A stretch of 64,000 bases of DNA, from assembly GCA_030549175.1 (NCBI GenBank), contig JAUKUA010000008.1:62001-126000 (forward strand). Reading direction: 5' to 3'. This DNA comes from Lasiosphaeris hirsuta. Taxonomy: Eukaryota; Ascomycota; Sordariomycetes; Sordariales; Lasiosphaeriaceae. The notes beneath the pieces were generated by a model. The model was given only the letters and a program-made list of their open reading frames with translations. It made no database searches and was not told where the DNA came from. The first letter of the stretch is position 1, and every line of letters starts with the position of its first letter. This document shows, one piece after another, positions 52,496-63,450 of this stretch. The position numbers and the translations under genes are program-made.

Positions 52496-53519
52496 TGTCA
52501 CACTGGTGGACTTACCTAAGGTCAATAGAGTAGATCACCTCCTTGACCAGGGCCTACCGTAATAGCCATAACGATGGCCACATCGTGGCTTAACCTGTGG
52601 GACATGTACATACACCACAATCAGGGCGTGACCAGGAACCCCCTAGCCTGCACGCAGGTTGACAAGTCCTCGGCCTAGGCCGAGATCCCAACACCACTCA
52701 CAAGTCGAGCCAGCCTACCATAAGGGCCTAGTTCGTAGGCTACAGCGTCACCAGACCTTAGGTTTGGCACGAGTAGCCACACAACCTCAGCATCGTAATC
52801 AGGAGCTACATCAGCCAGCCAGGAGACCCATATGATATTTCAATAGCACTTTTAATGACGGACCTCCTAGTTATCGTAACGGTTCCAGTAGACAACCTAA
52901 ATCCCGACGTTCTCCGGAGCCTAGCCTCAGTGATGACAGGTGGTTGTAATTAAGCCCAACTGAGTCTTATGAAGTCATAAAGGGAACCGTAGTCATTCGA
53001 CGTAAGTACCAAGGACGTGAAGGAACCTCCGTGGTCGTGAGTACCACACCATCGGAGTAAGTCCTAAGACTAGCCATGGACTACCGAAGGAAAGGTCAGT
53101 AACATTTGGTAGGAACATTGATTAATAGGGCGCGAGAGACGGGCGGCTAAGGCCCCGGGCTGGTAAAGCGGCTAAGAAAGGATCTTCATATATCTTAGTT
53201 ACTTTATATATTGTATATAGCCTCTATAAAAGAGACGAGGACCCTACGACGGATCCTTGAGAGGAAGAAGCTCTCTAGTCCTTTTTGGAAATTACCTAGA
53301 AAGATTATCAGTTAAACTTCAGTGAAGCTAAGGGATAATATAGCCTTGTGAACCCTTCTGTTTCTTATTAACTTATAACTACGAAGTATCGTCTGCCATC
53401 TTTCTTATGATCGTTCCATCTCCCTGTATCTACCTTCTCCCTTACAACTACTAGGACTTTAGGTTGCGAAGATTATCTCTCTTACTTTAAGTGAAAGCTC
53501 TGAATTAGACCAACACCAT
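52496..53519 (+). repeat. LTR copy C, cut at its 3' end by the Copia element
   Basis: It starts TGTCACAC and matches the other copies up to GACCAACACCAT. There the sequence changes abruptly to the Copia LTR. The last about 80 bases found in copies B and D are missing. Confidence 0.75.
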
Positions 53520-53762
53520 TCAAAGGAGGTGGTGGAAGCAATGGTAGTGAAGTGGAGTCACAATAATATGTGGAAGAAAGAGTGCTGTGAAGTGCATGAT
53601 CGATTTAATCTATCTGGGGAGCACAGCAGTACATATAGAGCTTTTTGAGCTTTTGCAGTATGCCTTGCTTACAGGCTGTGCCTACGTACAGCCTTGCAAG
53701 AACGCCTTGCGCGGAGCTAGTGCTTATGCACAGCCTTGATGTAGTTTGCAGTGGTTGTTACA
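53520..53762 (-). repeat. Copia LTR, 3' copy
   Basis: On the plus strand it begins TCAAAGGAGGTGG and ends TGGTTGTTACA. It is the same as 58878-59131, with about ten bases fewer and scattered transitions. In element orientation it starts TGTAACAACC. Confidence 0.85.
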
Positions 53763-53989
53763 GCTAGGAATTATAATGAGCCAATCTATTACTGATATAG
53801 TTGTATCTCTTGACTTAAAGCAGTACTATTAGATTTTTCCAATGTAAGGCCTGTCTCACAAGGAGTAGAGTATTTATATACCTTTTCTTTACTAAATCTG
53901 GCTAGTAGATTTAAGGTATACTTTGTTTAATAAATTATAAGGCTTTCACCTTGTTTTAAATTTATTTCTAGTTCTAAGAATATATTTAG

Positions 53990-54350
53990 CTTACTAAGGC
54001 TTTGTAAGTTAATGCTTTTACTAGCTTATTTGTCTAGCAAGTCTTCTAATATATTGATATTCGGCCCTACGGCTATTAAATCGTCAACGTTGCATAGTAG
54101 TATTATACTATATTTAGTATATATAAAACAGCCTTCGCCATATGGATAAACTACAAAACTAAGCTTTAGTAGGTACTCTATTAGATACATGTACCATAGT
54201 CTAGGTGACTGTTTTAGGCTAAAAAGAACTTTATTTAGCTTACATACTATCCTTTTACTATTGCTATTATGCCTTTCAAATCTAGTAGGCTAGATTACAT
54301 AGATCTCTTTATCTATATTGGCATGTACAAAGGCGGTTTTCACGTCGTAT
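53990..54350 (-). pseudogene. Copia reverse transcriptase region
   Basis: The minus strand reads Tyr-Asp-Val-Lys-Thr-Ala-Phe-Val, then Ile-Asp-Lys-Glu-Ile-Tyr-Val, then Cys-Lys-Leu-Asn-Lys...Leu-Lys-Gln-Ser-Pro-Arg-Leu-Trp-Tyr. It ends with Leu-Leu-Cys-Asn-Val-Asp-Asp-Leu. These are the ordered RT blocks of Copia polyproteins; the catalytic Tyr-Val-Asp-Asp is Asn-Val-Asp-Asp here. In-frame stops confirm decay. The call is secure from block order. Confidence 0.8.
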
Positions 54351-55633
54351 TGACGGAAGTGCTACTTTTGTTATAATGTAATAATAAATACTATACAGTA
54401 GGTCTCTGGCTGGCACGTTATACTAAATGTGTCTAGGTAATCTATTCCTAGTACTTGATTGAATCCTTAAGCAACCTATCTAGCCTTGTACTTTATAGAG
54501 ATATTTTAACTGTCAGTCTTTAACTTGTAAATCCAACACCTCCTAAGGCTATACGGCCCTCTGGTAAATCCACAAGGGACTAAGTGTTTTAATTTTCTAT
54601 TTCTACTACTTCAGACTTCATAGCTTTTAGCCATAGTTCTATTTCCTAACTACTTATAGCTTGTTTATAAGTAGTTGGTTCAAGATAAGTAGCTTTAACT
54701 ATTAATAAAGAATAGTCTTTATCTGCTAGTTTATCTATATTACTTATATACTTATTATATCGACTATTAATAGTAGATTGAGTAGGTTAAATAAATAGTT
54801 GACTAGATAGATCTATTATCTATTATATTAAATTCGTTACTTTAGTCTTGATCTTCTAGATCATTTTAGTTACTTAGTGTGAAAGATTTATCAGTACTAT
54901 AATCTATAATCCATAATCTTGTTATTGTTCTAGTAGTTTGTAAAGTATTACTTTTTTGAACAGTACTACTAGGTTTTATATAGCCAGATATAGGTAGTTC
55001 AAATGTAACAGTTTTGCCTTTGAAGGCTTTGATTTTGATATTGTATTATCTTTATAGTTAAGTAGATTCTTAGCTACTAGGAACTCATTCTCTAGTATCC
55101 TAAGATCTCTAACCTAGATAGGTCTATTATTTTCAATATCCCAAATATAATAGTTGGCACTAGTAATACCATAACCAAGTAATATTCCTAGAATACTACG
55201 TTAATCTGGCTTTTTTAGCTTATTCTATGGTTTCCGTTTAAAGTATACTAAACTTCCAATGGTGTTAATATTATCAGCATCCAGCTGGCTACCAAATTTG
55301 ACTTTGTATAGGGTTTTATAGTCTAGTGTACTATATAAGGTTCTATTATATAAATATACAGCTATATAAGCTACTTTATCCCAGAGATACTATAGTAAAT
55401 TACTATTTACTAACATAGCTCTTATTTTAGTTAGAATCGTACAATTTACACATTTTATGTCACCATTTTATTAGCTAGTATAAGGAGCGGATATTTGATA
55501 AATAATACTACTTTTATTAAGTACATATTAGAATCTTTTTCTAGTATATTCCCCACCTTCATCAGTAGCTACTACTTTTATACGCTTATTTCCAATTGAT
55601 CCCTAGTTTTGAACACGAGCCTTATATCGTTAA

Positions 55634-56726
55634 TGTCACACTAGTGGACTTACTTAAGGTCAACAGGGTGGATCGTCCCCTTGACCCAGGTCCACCGTGA
55701 TGGCCACAACGGTGGCCACGTAAGTGGCTCAACCTGTGGGACACGTATACAACCACAATCTGGGTACAACCAGGACCCCCTGGCCTGTACGTAGGTCAAT
55801 GGGTCCTCGGCCTAGTTCAGGATCCCAGACACCACTCATATGTCGAGTTAGCTTACCATAAGGGCCTAGCTTACAGGCTGTAGTATCACCAGACCTTAGG
55901 CCTAGAGTAAGCAGCTATACAACCTTAACATCGTAGTTAGGAGTTGCATTAGCCAGCCAAAAGACCTACATCAGGTTTCAGCGGACTTTTAAGGATAAGG
56001 CCTCTTAGTTATCGCGACGATCCTAATGGACAAGTTGAACCCCAACGTTCTCTGGAGTCTAGCCTCAGTGGTAACAGGTGGCTGTACTAAAACCAAGGAG
56101 TTATGAAGGGAACCGTTGTTATTCGACGTAAGTACTAAGAACGTGAAGGAACCTCCGTGGTCGTAGTTATCATACCATCGGAGTTAAGTACTAATATTAC
56201 CTGTGGACTATCGAAGGAAGGGTCAGTAACACTTAGTAGGAACATTGATTAGCAAGACGTGAGAGACAAGCGGTTAAGGCCCTAGGTTGGCAAAGTGGCT
56301 AAGGAAGGATCGTTATATATTCTAGTACCCTTATATATTATACATAGCCTCCATAAAAGAGACAAGGAGCCCGTGACAAATCCTCAAAAGAAAGAAGTTC
56401 CCTAGTTCTTTTTAGAAATAACCTAGAAAGATTATCTGTTAATCTTTAGTGAAGCTAAGGGGTAATACAACCTTGTGAACCCTTCTATTTCTTATTAACT
56501 TATAACTACGAAGTATCGCCTACTATCTTCTTTATGATCGTTCCATCTTCTTATATCTACCTTCTCCCTTACCTTGTATAAAAGCTCTGAGTAAGACCAA
56601 CACCATTACCGGCCTAGAGTAGACGGTTTAAATTGATCTAGATCATAGCTCTATAGTTTGGTTATACCGAAGGTGACACACCTTATGATTACCACACCTC
56701 AGTCTCTACAACTGGCTTGTGTCATA
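55634..56726 (+). repeat. Solo LTR copy D with GTTAA target duplication
   Basis: It starts TGTCACAC and ends GTGTCATA. The five bases before it (55629-55633) and after it (56727-56731) are both GTTAA. It is inserted in the decayed Copia interior. Confidence 0.85.
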
Positions 56727-57899
56727 GTTAAAATATGTTAGGGGCTATATCTTTCATACGTAGTAGTTCTATTTTTAGGAACTTAACAGTTAAATCTAAA
56801 AACGTAATAATATACTTATATTTATCATAGGAAATAGGGCTTATTAACCTATAAAGATCAGATCTAACTTTACTAAGATATTTATTAATAATAACTTAGT
56901 CAATTTGTAATATCTTATTAATAGATTATCTAATATTTATCTTTAAATAAGTTAAATAGTCTTTTATAAGATTGTTACTTATTACATCTAATGGATTTAA
57001 AAGCTTCTTTTTATTATACTATACTTTACTAGTATTAATAAGTTCTTATCAACTAGTTTTACTAGTTTAGTCCTTAATAATATTATCATTATTAAAAAGA
57101 CTAAAAAGACTACTCTTTGTAATGAAATATAAGGCCTTAATAGCTTTTTCACTAATGTAAGTAAAACGTTGATATAATAAGTAATCTATATCACTTATAA
57201 GTCTTGATACCTTTAATATCTTAGTTAAAGTCTGTTTAGATATTTGAATTAAAATCTGTTTAAATCCTTAAACTACCTTTATTAGTAGTTAGTATAGTTT
57301 ACTAGTTAAAGATATATTAGTTAAGGTCTTACCTATAGTTCCATTTTCAGACTTTTTATCAAATAAAGAGCACATTTGTATAAAACTCGCTTGCCTAATT
57401 AGATTAATACCAATTTCTAGCATATGGAGATAGTTATATAATATTTTTTCAATATTACTATCTCAAAATTTAATTACAACTGTATCAACGTCTTAAATAG
57501 TAGTAGTCTTTACATTTCCCTAGCTAACTTATGTTATAGAGTTACGAAAATCAGAAAAAAAAAACTCTATTACATACAATATGTGCCTCTGTAGCCATAT
57601 CTAGGATCTACTACGTGAAATTCACTCTGGAATTTAAAACTATCTTTGAATTAAGCTTTTTTAATACTGTATACAAGTTAGTTAGCCTTTCACTACTAAT
57701 ACAAGGAGAATTTATTATAAATACCTAGATATTACTAAAAAGATTAAGCTTTTCAGTTTCTTTGATGTCTATAGGGTCTACCATACTTACAGTACTAGTA
57801 GTAATACTACTATTACTAGTCAAGTCAAGGATATCCTCTAGTAGTTTAACACCTCGTTGCTGTTCTAGTTATGGTTATGATTTAGCAATTACATAAAGA

Positions 57900-58759
57900 A
57901 TCGCTTTTTCACGTTGTTGTTAAGCCTTGTTGGCTCTGTTATTTGCCTTGTTAGCTCGGATAAGTTGAATTCAAGTGGGTTGACTAGCTTCCTAACTCTT
58001 TATGCCACCTTTGCTATCTTTTCTAAACAACGAATAACACTCTTCCGTGTTATAGGTGGACTTTTCACAGTACTTATAGTACAGGCCTTTTGTCTTTTTC
58101 CACGGTTTACTACTTGATGTGCCTATTTTGTTCTTTTGAACTACGTTGGCTTAAATCGAAGTGGTAAAGTTAGCTTTTGTCTTACAATCTTTATCAAGAA
58201 TCTCGTTTAACAGTTCCTTCAACGTATAACTAGCCTTGTTACGGCGTAGTTGAGCCAGTAGAGTCTGACTGAAGACCCTAAATCTTTCCGGAAGTCTTTT
58301 TCGAACTAAGTCGATAGTTACTTCTTCAGAGATAGTAACACCGAATTCAGGGAGTTGTTACGTTAGGAATCTAACGTGTTCAACAAAGGCCTCCATATCT
58401 TCGAAGTTGTTTAGATTAATATCTAGTAGTTTCGAGATATAGAGTTGTTTTGTTAAATACCCTTTAGGAACATAACTCTCTTTGAGAGCTAGCCAGGCTT
58501 CTTTTGCTGTTTTGACTGTTGTAATAGTCCTCAAGGAACCACTTTCACAGCACGATCGCAGTGTGGCCAGGGATTTAGCATCCTGAATAGTAGTTGGAAC
58601 TACTATAGGCTCTTGTTGTTGTTCTTCAACAACAACTTCAGTTGGCTTACTGTAGATGCAGTGTAGCAACTCAGCCAACGTCAGATAACTTCGCATCTAG
58701 ATTTTCCAGACTTGATAGTTCTCCTCGCCTTTGAGTACTAGCAACTGGAACTTCGTCAT
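57900..58759 (-). pseudogene. Copia gag with degraded zinc knuckle
   Basis: ATG 58759 starts Thr-Lys-Phe-Gln-Leu-Leu-Val-Leu-Lys-Gly-Glu-Glu-Asn-Tyr-x-Val-Trp-Lys-Ile, the usual gag opening. An in-frame TAG follows where Gln is expected. An open stretch to 58358 contains Leu-Ala-Thr-Leu-Arg-Ser-Cys-Cys-Glu and Ala-Lys-Glu-Ala-Trp-x-Ala-Leu-Lys. Further on, near 58080-58040, Tyr-Tyr-Lys-Tyr-Cys...Cys-Tyr corresponds to the Cys-x-x-Cys...His...Cys knuckle with ligands lost. Gag would form the particle; this copy cannot. Confidence 0.75.
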
Positions 58760-58858
58760 TTTGAGTTGTTAATAACTACTGGATGAGAAGTAAGTATTTT
58801 ACTTGAATGAATCAAGCAAGTGACTATTGATCTGTTGGATCAAGATGGGCTACTTGGT

Positions 58859-58877
58859 GCAACCCGGGCTCATAACC
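58859..58877 (-). other. Primer-binding site, initiator tRNA-Met half-type
   Basis: On the minus strand, directly after the LTR, the sequence is GGTTATGAGCCC followed by GGGTTGC. GGTTATGAGCCC is complementary to the anticodon stem-loop of initiator tRNA-Met, the known half-tRNA priming site of many Copia/Ty5-type elements. It fixes the element's orientation. Confidence 0.75.
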
Positions 58878-59131
58878 TCAAAGGAGGTGGTGGAAGCAAT
58901 GGTGATGAAGTGGAGTCACAATAATAGGTAAATAATAGGTGGAAGAAAGAGTGCTGTAAAGTGCATGATCAATTTTAATCTATCTGGGGAGCACAGCAGT
59001 ATATATAGAGCTTTTGAGCTTTTGCAGTATGCCTTGCTTACAGGCTGTGCTTACGCACAGCCTTCCAAGAACGCCTCGCGTGGAGGTATTGCTTATGCAC
59101 AGCCTTGATGTAGTTTGCAGTGGTTGTTACA
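58878..59131 (-). repeat. Copia LTR, 5' copy
   Basis: Same sequence as 53520-53762, with a short extra AATAGGTAAATAAT-like insertion near 58925. It is followed on its inner side by the primer-binding site. Confidence 0.85.
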
Positions 59132-59417
59132 CTCTCTGGCCTACGGCCAGAGTGGTGCTACTTATAGTTGCATCTTGTTGCAAACAATGCCTTGTAGTGG
59201 CTTAGCTAGCCACACAGCCACTCAATTTGTTATCTAATCTCTAACTCCACTTTGCACTTGAAGGGGACGGCGTGATGTTATGCAATGGAGGGCGCCACGA
59301 CGTACTAGACGTGCCAGGCGTGGTAGGAACGTAGGCTGATACAAAATTCGTACCTACCTCACAACGACTACGACGTAGCATGGACCAAAAACACAAAATT
59401 TTCGGACGACCCTTCAA
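59132..59417. other. Upstream region of the Ulp1-like gene with a perfect hairpin
   Basis: CTCTGGCC-TAC-GGCCAGAG near 59134-59152 forms an 8-bp stem with a 3-base loop, directly next to the Copia LTR. No gene. Confidence 0.5.
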
Positions 59418-61996
59418 ATGCAGCATCTTCCGCCTCTTCCCTTCCCCCCAGCTCTGAGCGCTGCGGCGGGAAAACTGCCAGAGCAGAGTTCGACACCACT
59501 TGCGACCCTTGTTGGTCACCTCAAGCAGAGCGTCCGGGAGAGCAAAAAGGTAGCGGCCAAGGTCAAAAGAGAATGGGGCCGTGTATACGCGCGCTTCGAG
59601 GCTGGCAACAACCCCTCGCAGGTACCTGGCGAGATTTTTGGCGACTGGGCGCGCCGCGAAATTGGCGACGACACGTTGTGTGCCGTCCTCAACCTCGAGT
59701 TTCAGGCCGTGTATCGGGAAAATGTCGACAAGGAACCACAACGCGTCGCACGCATACGCCAACTAGTGAACCACTTGGACTTTCCTAACCCCATCCTACT
59801 CACCCTTTACTTTGGCTCCATCGTCATCACTTCGCATTCGTTCGTTACCAAAGCTACCCGCCTGCCCGTGCCCCTCAATCCAGCAACCTACCTTACGCTT
59901 TGTGAGGCCCGCGCTGCACGACTTGGCCTGGCCAACGTGCTCCACAAGTCTGACGCTGTGCTTTCCACGGCAGCATTTGCTCACAGCGGAGACCGCCGAT
60001 TCAGTCTCGCCAAGGGCAAAAAGCAGACTTTTATGCCTCGAGACCTTTTGGGGCTCGTGGCTGCTAGACCGCCAGGTACGTTACTTGTTACGTTAGTTTG
60101 TGCCAACTGCTGACCCTTCCTTATCATAGACGAAGCGGAAATTCATGACGATACCTCCGACGAGGAACACGACGAGGATAGAGATGTTGACGACGACGTT
60201 GATAACGGGAACGATAGTAGCGACAACGCCTCCCTAAGTATTAGTAGTAGTCGACAAGACTCTTATGCCTAAGATAGCAGGGAACATATACCTAACTAAT
60301 AAACACCAGAGTTTGATACCCTAGAGAGGCCTCGCCGTCAGCTAATGGAGAGCCGTCTATTTGACGTTTCAATGTCCATGGAACTTTAATTAGAGATGGG
60401 AGCGGGATCTCCAGGGCCTTCAGCTTTGCTCAGAGTTCCATCTACCCCATCCCCTATGCAGCCGTAAGCTCTACAACGCCGTTCTGCTTACGTACATGGG
60501 ACACCATAAGCTGACTTTCTTAGTAGTGCCAACTCCTCAGGTCTGTCACAGTGGCTAGAACATGTAGGATCGAGTGGGTAAGGGATAAGGAAGCGGCCAG
60601 AGGCTGATCCCGAGGTACCACGAAAGTTCCCGAGGCTTGACGACAAGCCTAACGACGTACTTAAGGACAAGCTAGGACAAAGTAGTTTGCTTAAAGTGTC
60701 GGTTGTGTCAAATGGGTAGCCCGACAAGGAGTCCGAGTCCCTCACATATTTCCAGACTAACGTTGGCATTGTGCGAGCGAGGGACGTAATCACTCGGCTT
60801 GGTCCCATGGACTTGATTGGCCTAAATAAGGTTTAGCGTCTGAACGACACGTATGGCTAGCTGAACGACGTCATCATAAACAGATTTCTGGAGTCGATGT
60901 TATGTGGCTATCTATGCTTGGTAACAGTCAACTCGGGGTACCTTCTTCACCAGCCTCGTCGCAACATAGCGTAGGACTTGTAATAGTAGAGAGACATCAT
61001 GGATCGCTCTGACTATGCTCGCATCATTCTTCCACTGAACATCGAGTCACGACATTGGTATGCGCTGTTGTGGTATTGGGCGAAAAGAAAACTATTGTCT
61101 TTGATTCTCTTGGTCCATCCTCTCCCTTTCGTCCTCAAAGCGAGAATATGATCCAGCTCTTCATCCGAGAGTTCCTTCCTGACGGGGCAAGTGAAGAACC
61201 TCTGTGGCATATTTAGCATGAGGATTATTCGAAGCAGTCTAACCAATACGACTACGGTATCTTTGCACTCTTAGCTACCGTCCATCTAGCGACGGACACC
61301 CAATTTTTGACGGGAAATGATTATGATTCTGGCTTATGGCGTGCCATTATTAGCTCTTTCCTCACTTCGCAGCCTCTAGACGAGACTTTGGGTCCGAGTA
61401 TATCAAATCATGAGGCGGCAGCGGTTAATCACAGTCTAGCCGCAGACCTTGGCGCCGGTACTAGCCAGTCACTAGTCCTCAATACGCGTAAATAACTTGC
61501 CGCAAAGCTAAAGGAACTCAAACGCTGCGAGGAGATAGCCCGCTGCCGTTTAACCTCTCTTCGGTCGTTTCATAATCTGGTGCAACGCATTGTTCAGCAA
61601 CACAGTATATAGCAACGCAATTTAGAACGTGAGATCCCCGAGCTTGAGGTAGAAAAGAATAAGCTCGACAACTTGCTCGCCATAGCAAGCGAGATACGTC
61701 GAGATCTACTCAGCCCTGACTATGTCAATAGTATTGAAGCGGCGCGTAACAGAGCAGCTGCCATTGGTGCAGACCGCCACAACGCATACAAAATGCTGAC
61801 AGATTGTGTGCCCCGATGGAATCTGCTTGAATCAGATATCGCGTCGGCGGCCAGAAGCATCAATGTTGAGGTGGAGGGTTATGCTAGGATTAGGATCGAC
61901 ATGATCCATTCCTTTCAATTGGAGCTTCATTTAACAACTGAAAGGGTCGCCTCTTGGCCGGCGTGGAGTGAATTGAAGGAGGATACCGCCTTGTAG
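59418..61996 (+). pseudogene. Ulp1-like (C48-type) cysteine protease gene, 3' part broken
   Basis: ATG 59418 opens about 220 intact codons: a Lys-rich helix, then Trp-Ala-Arg-Arg-Glu-Ile, Val-Asn-His-Leu-Asp-Phe-Pro-Asn-Pro and a helical C-part. A GT-AG intron (about 60075-60129) leads in phase to an Asp/Glu-rich run. Stops then appear. The protease part (60840-61250) keeps Leu-Asn-Asp, Arg-His-Trp-Tyr-Ala with the catalytic His, a frameshift, Phe-Asp-Ser-Leu-Gly-Pro with the Asp, and Gln-Tyr-Asp-Tyr-Gly-Ile. In this last block Ulp1-fold proteases have Asp-Cys-Gly: the nucleophile Cys is Tyr, a TGC-to-TAC change. A coiled-coil tail follows (61500-61990; the last open part is 61673-61996). Ulp1 domains occur in SUMO proteases and in transposon-borne proteins; here neither is provable. 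Confidence 0.7.
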
Positions 61997-63126
61997 TTGC
62001 AAACTTCCCAGGGTGTTAATAAAGAATGGGGTCTCCAAAATACCTGTAACAGTTTAGTACATTGTAAAGTAGGCCGTCAATGAAGTAGTTAAAGACTCTG
62101 GCGTCGCTACGGCCACTTGCATTCACCCGGCTAGAGAAGCTTAACTGCGAACAGTCAATAACCTCACAGTCAATTGACAAATTTGGTCTCTGAAGCTAAA
62201 AAAATCTTGACTTTGGTAGGATTGTGATGCTATCTTGGTGTCTTATACCGTCAGTGGGCTGGATTTGTAGAAAGGGAGGGGAGTTGGCGGGTTAAATTCA
62301 AGATAGAGAGGGAGGGTGAGTGGGGGATGAAATGGTGATTAGAGAGAGAATGTGCCGGGGATTTTAATTGGTTACAAGTGAGGTCAGACGGCTACAGTGA
62401 TTTGGGCGGGTCTTGGGTTGTTGTGCGAATCTCTTTATCTGTTGCTGGCTGTTGCGTGGCCTTGAATGCTTTGATGCCTCTTGGTGTCAAACATGAGCAG
62501 GAAGACTCCAGACTGGCTTTACACTGGCGAGAGGCTCTTTACTGACGAGCGGCTCTTTGGACCTGTGGGGCTCGCCATCTGCCCACACGCTGCTGCAGTT
62601 TCCTCTTCCCAACACCAACTAAATTCTTCTCGCGGTTACTCTCTCTTTATCCCTCACAAATGACTCGCAGTTTCTTGTCTCCAGCCCTGTTCATCAGCTC
62701 TTCCTAACCGTCCGAATTCCCGCGCTTTCTCCAGGACTATAAAACCCCCTCGGACGTCGATATCCTTCCGCGTTGTCTGAGCTCTCTCAGTTCGCTTAGA
62801 TCAATATGACCACGAAGTGTGTCGTACTGTCTCGAGCTTGTCAATGCCGTTTCTACTCGAGGGAACTACGACTTTCGTGATGATGTAAAGAACCACGACT
62901 AGATTTCGACGTGATATACCCAGTCGAATCAGTTCTAGCGGCGAATAGGCAACTGTTCTTAGGTTTAGTGGTGGTGTCACCTGATGCCGGCCTGACTATA
63001 ACATGACCCATCAAGAAATTCAACACCGTGGGGTATGGCGTTGGAAAACAAAGGTTTTTTTTTTTTCAGCTGTTAGTTACATACATAACCCAACACAGTG
63101 ACTGGTACTTTTCAGGTAACGATTTA
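61997..63126. other. Intergenic stretch with a promoter-like TATA
   Basis: A CTATAAAAC word near 62737 is followed about 65 bases later by an ATG (62806) whose frame ends after about 24 codons, so the gene it may have served is lost or has an unseen intron. A T12 run lies at about 63056-63067. Nothing else is supported. Confidence 0.35.
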
Positions 63127-63450
63127 ATGGAAGCGAGCCAAACGACTGAAGTGATTAGATTACTGTCAAATGCATCCTTAGGATTAATTAAGTACCTTCT
63201 TTTTAGTTTTCCAGGATATTATACTCTACGCCTGCACCTGCCATATACCATGTCTTGGCCCGAAAATGCGATCGGCCTTGACAAGGCGGAGTTTGTCTTC
63301 GGGTTCATGGTCGCGATTATGACCTTAGATGGCGTTTTTTACAGTGTATGGGCTAGCCGGTGGGAGCTCCTCATCAACGCAGTGATAAAGCACTTAGGGC
63401 GGACTTGTCAGGATGACAATGAGATGGGCTATTTCTTCCCGATCGTTTAG
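63127..63450 (+). CDS. Small putative membrane protein, or fragment
   Basis: The frame opens with GTG at 63028 but the first ATG is 63127, giving 107 residues. It has two hydrophobic stretches (about residues 18-35 and 60-80), with Lys-Ala-Glu-Phe-Val-Phe-Gly-Phe-Met-Val-Ala between. No family was recognised. The composition is less decayed than the upstream region. It could be the end of a larger protein whose 5' part was lost. Confidence 0.3.
   Translation: MEASQTTEVIRLLSNASLGLIKYLLFSFPGYYTLRLHLPYTMSWPENAIGLDKAEFVFGFMVAIMTLDGVFYSVWASRWELLINAVIKHLGRTCQDDNEMGYFFPIV

Larger units (their letters stand above)
53520..59131 (-). mobile_element. RIP-degraded Copia retrotransposon, minus orientation
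   Basis: Two LTR copies (53520-53762 and 58878-59131) bracket about 5.1 kb that reads on the minus strand as gag then pol. Evidence: a half-tRNA primer-binding site next to the right LTR, a Copia-type gag with a degraded zinc knuckle, and a reverse transcriptase in the order gag-pol. The interior is AT-rich with many stops. A solo LTR (55634-56726) interrupts it. No target duplication flanks the whole element: left ACCAT, right CTCTC. Inactive. Confidence 0.85.
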
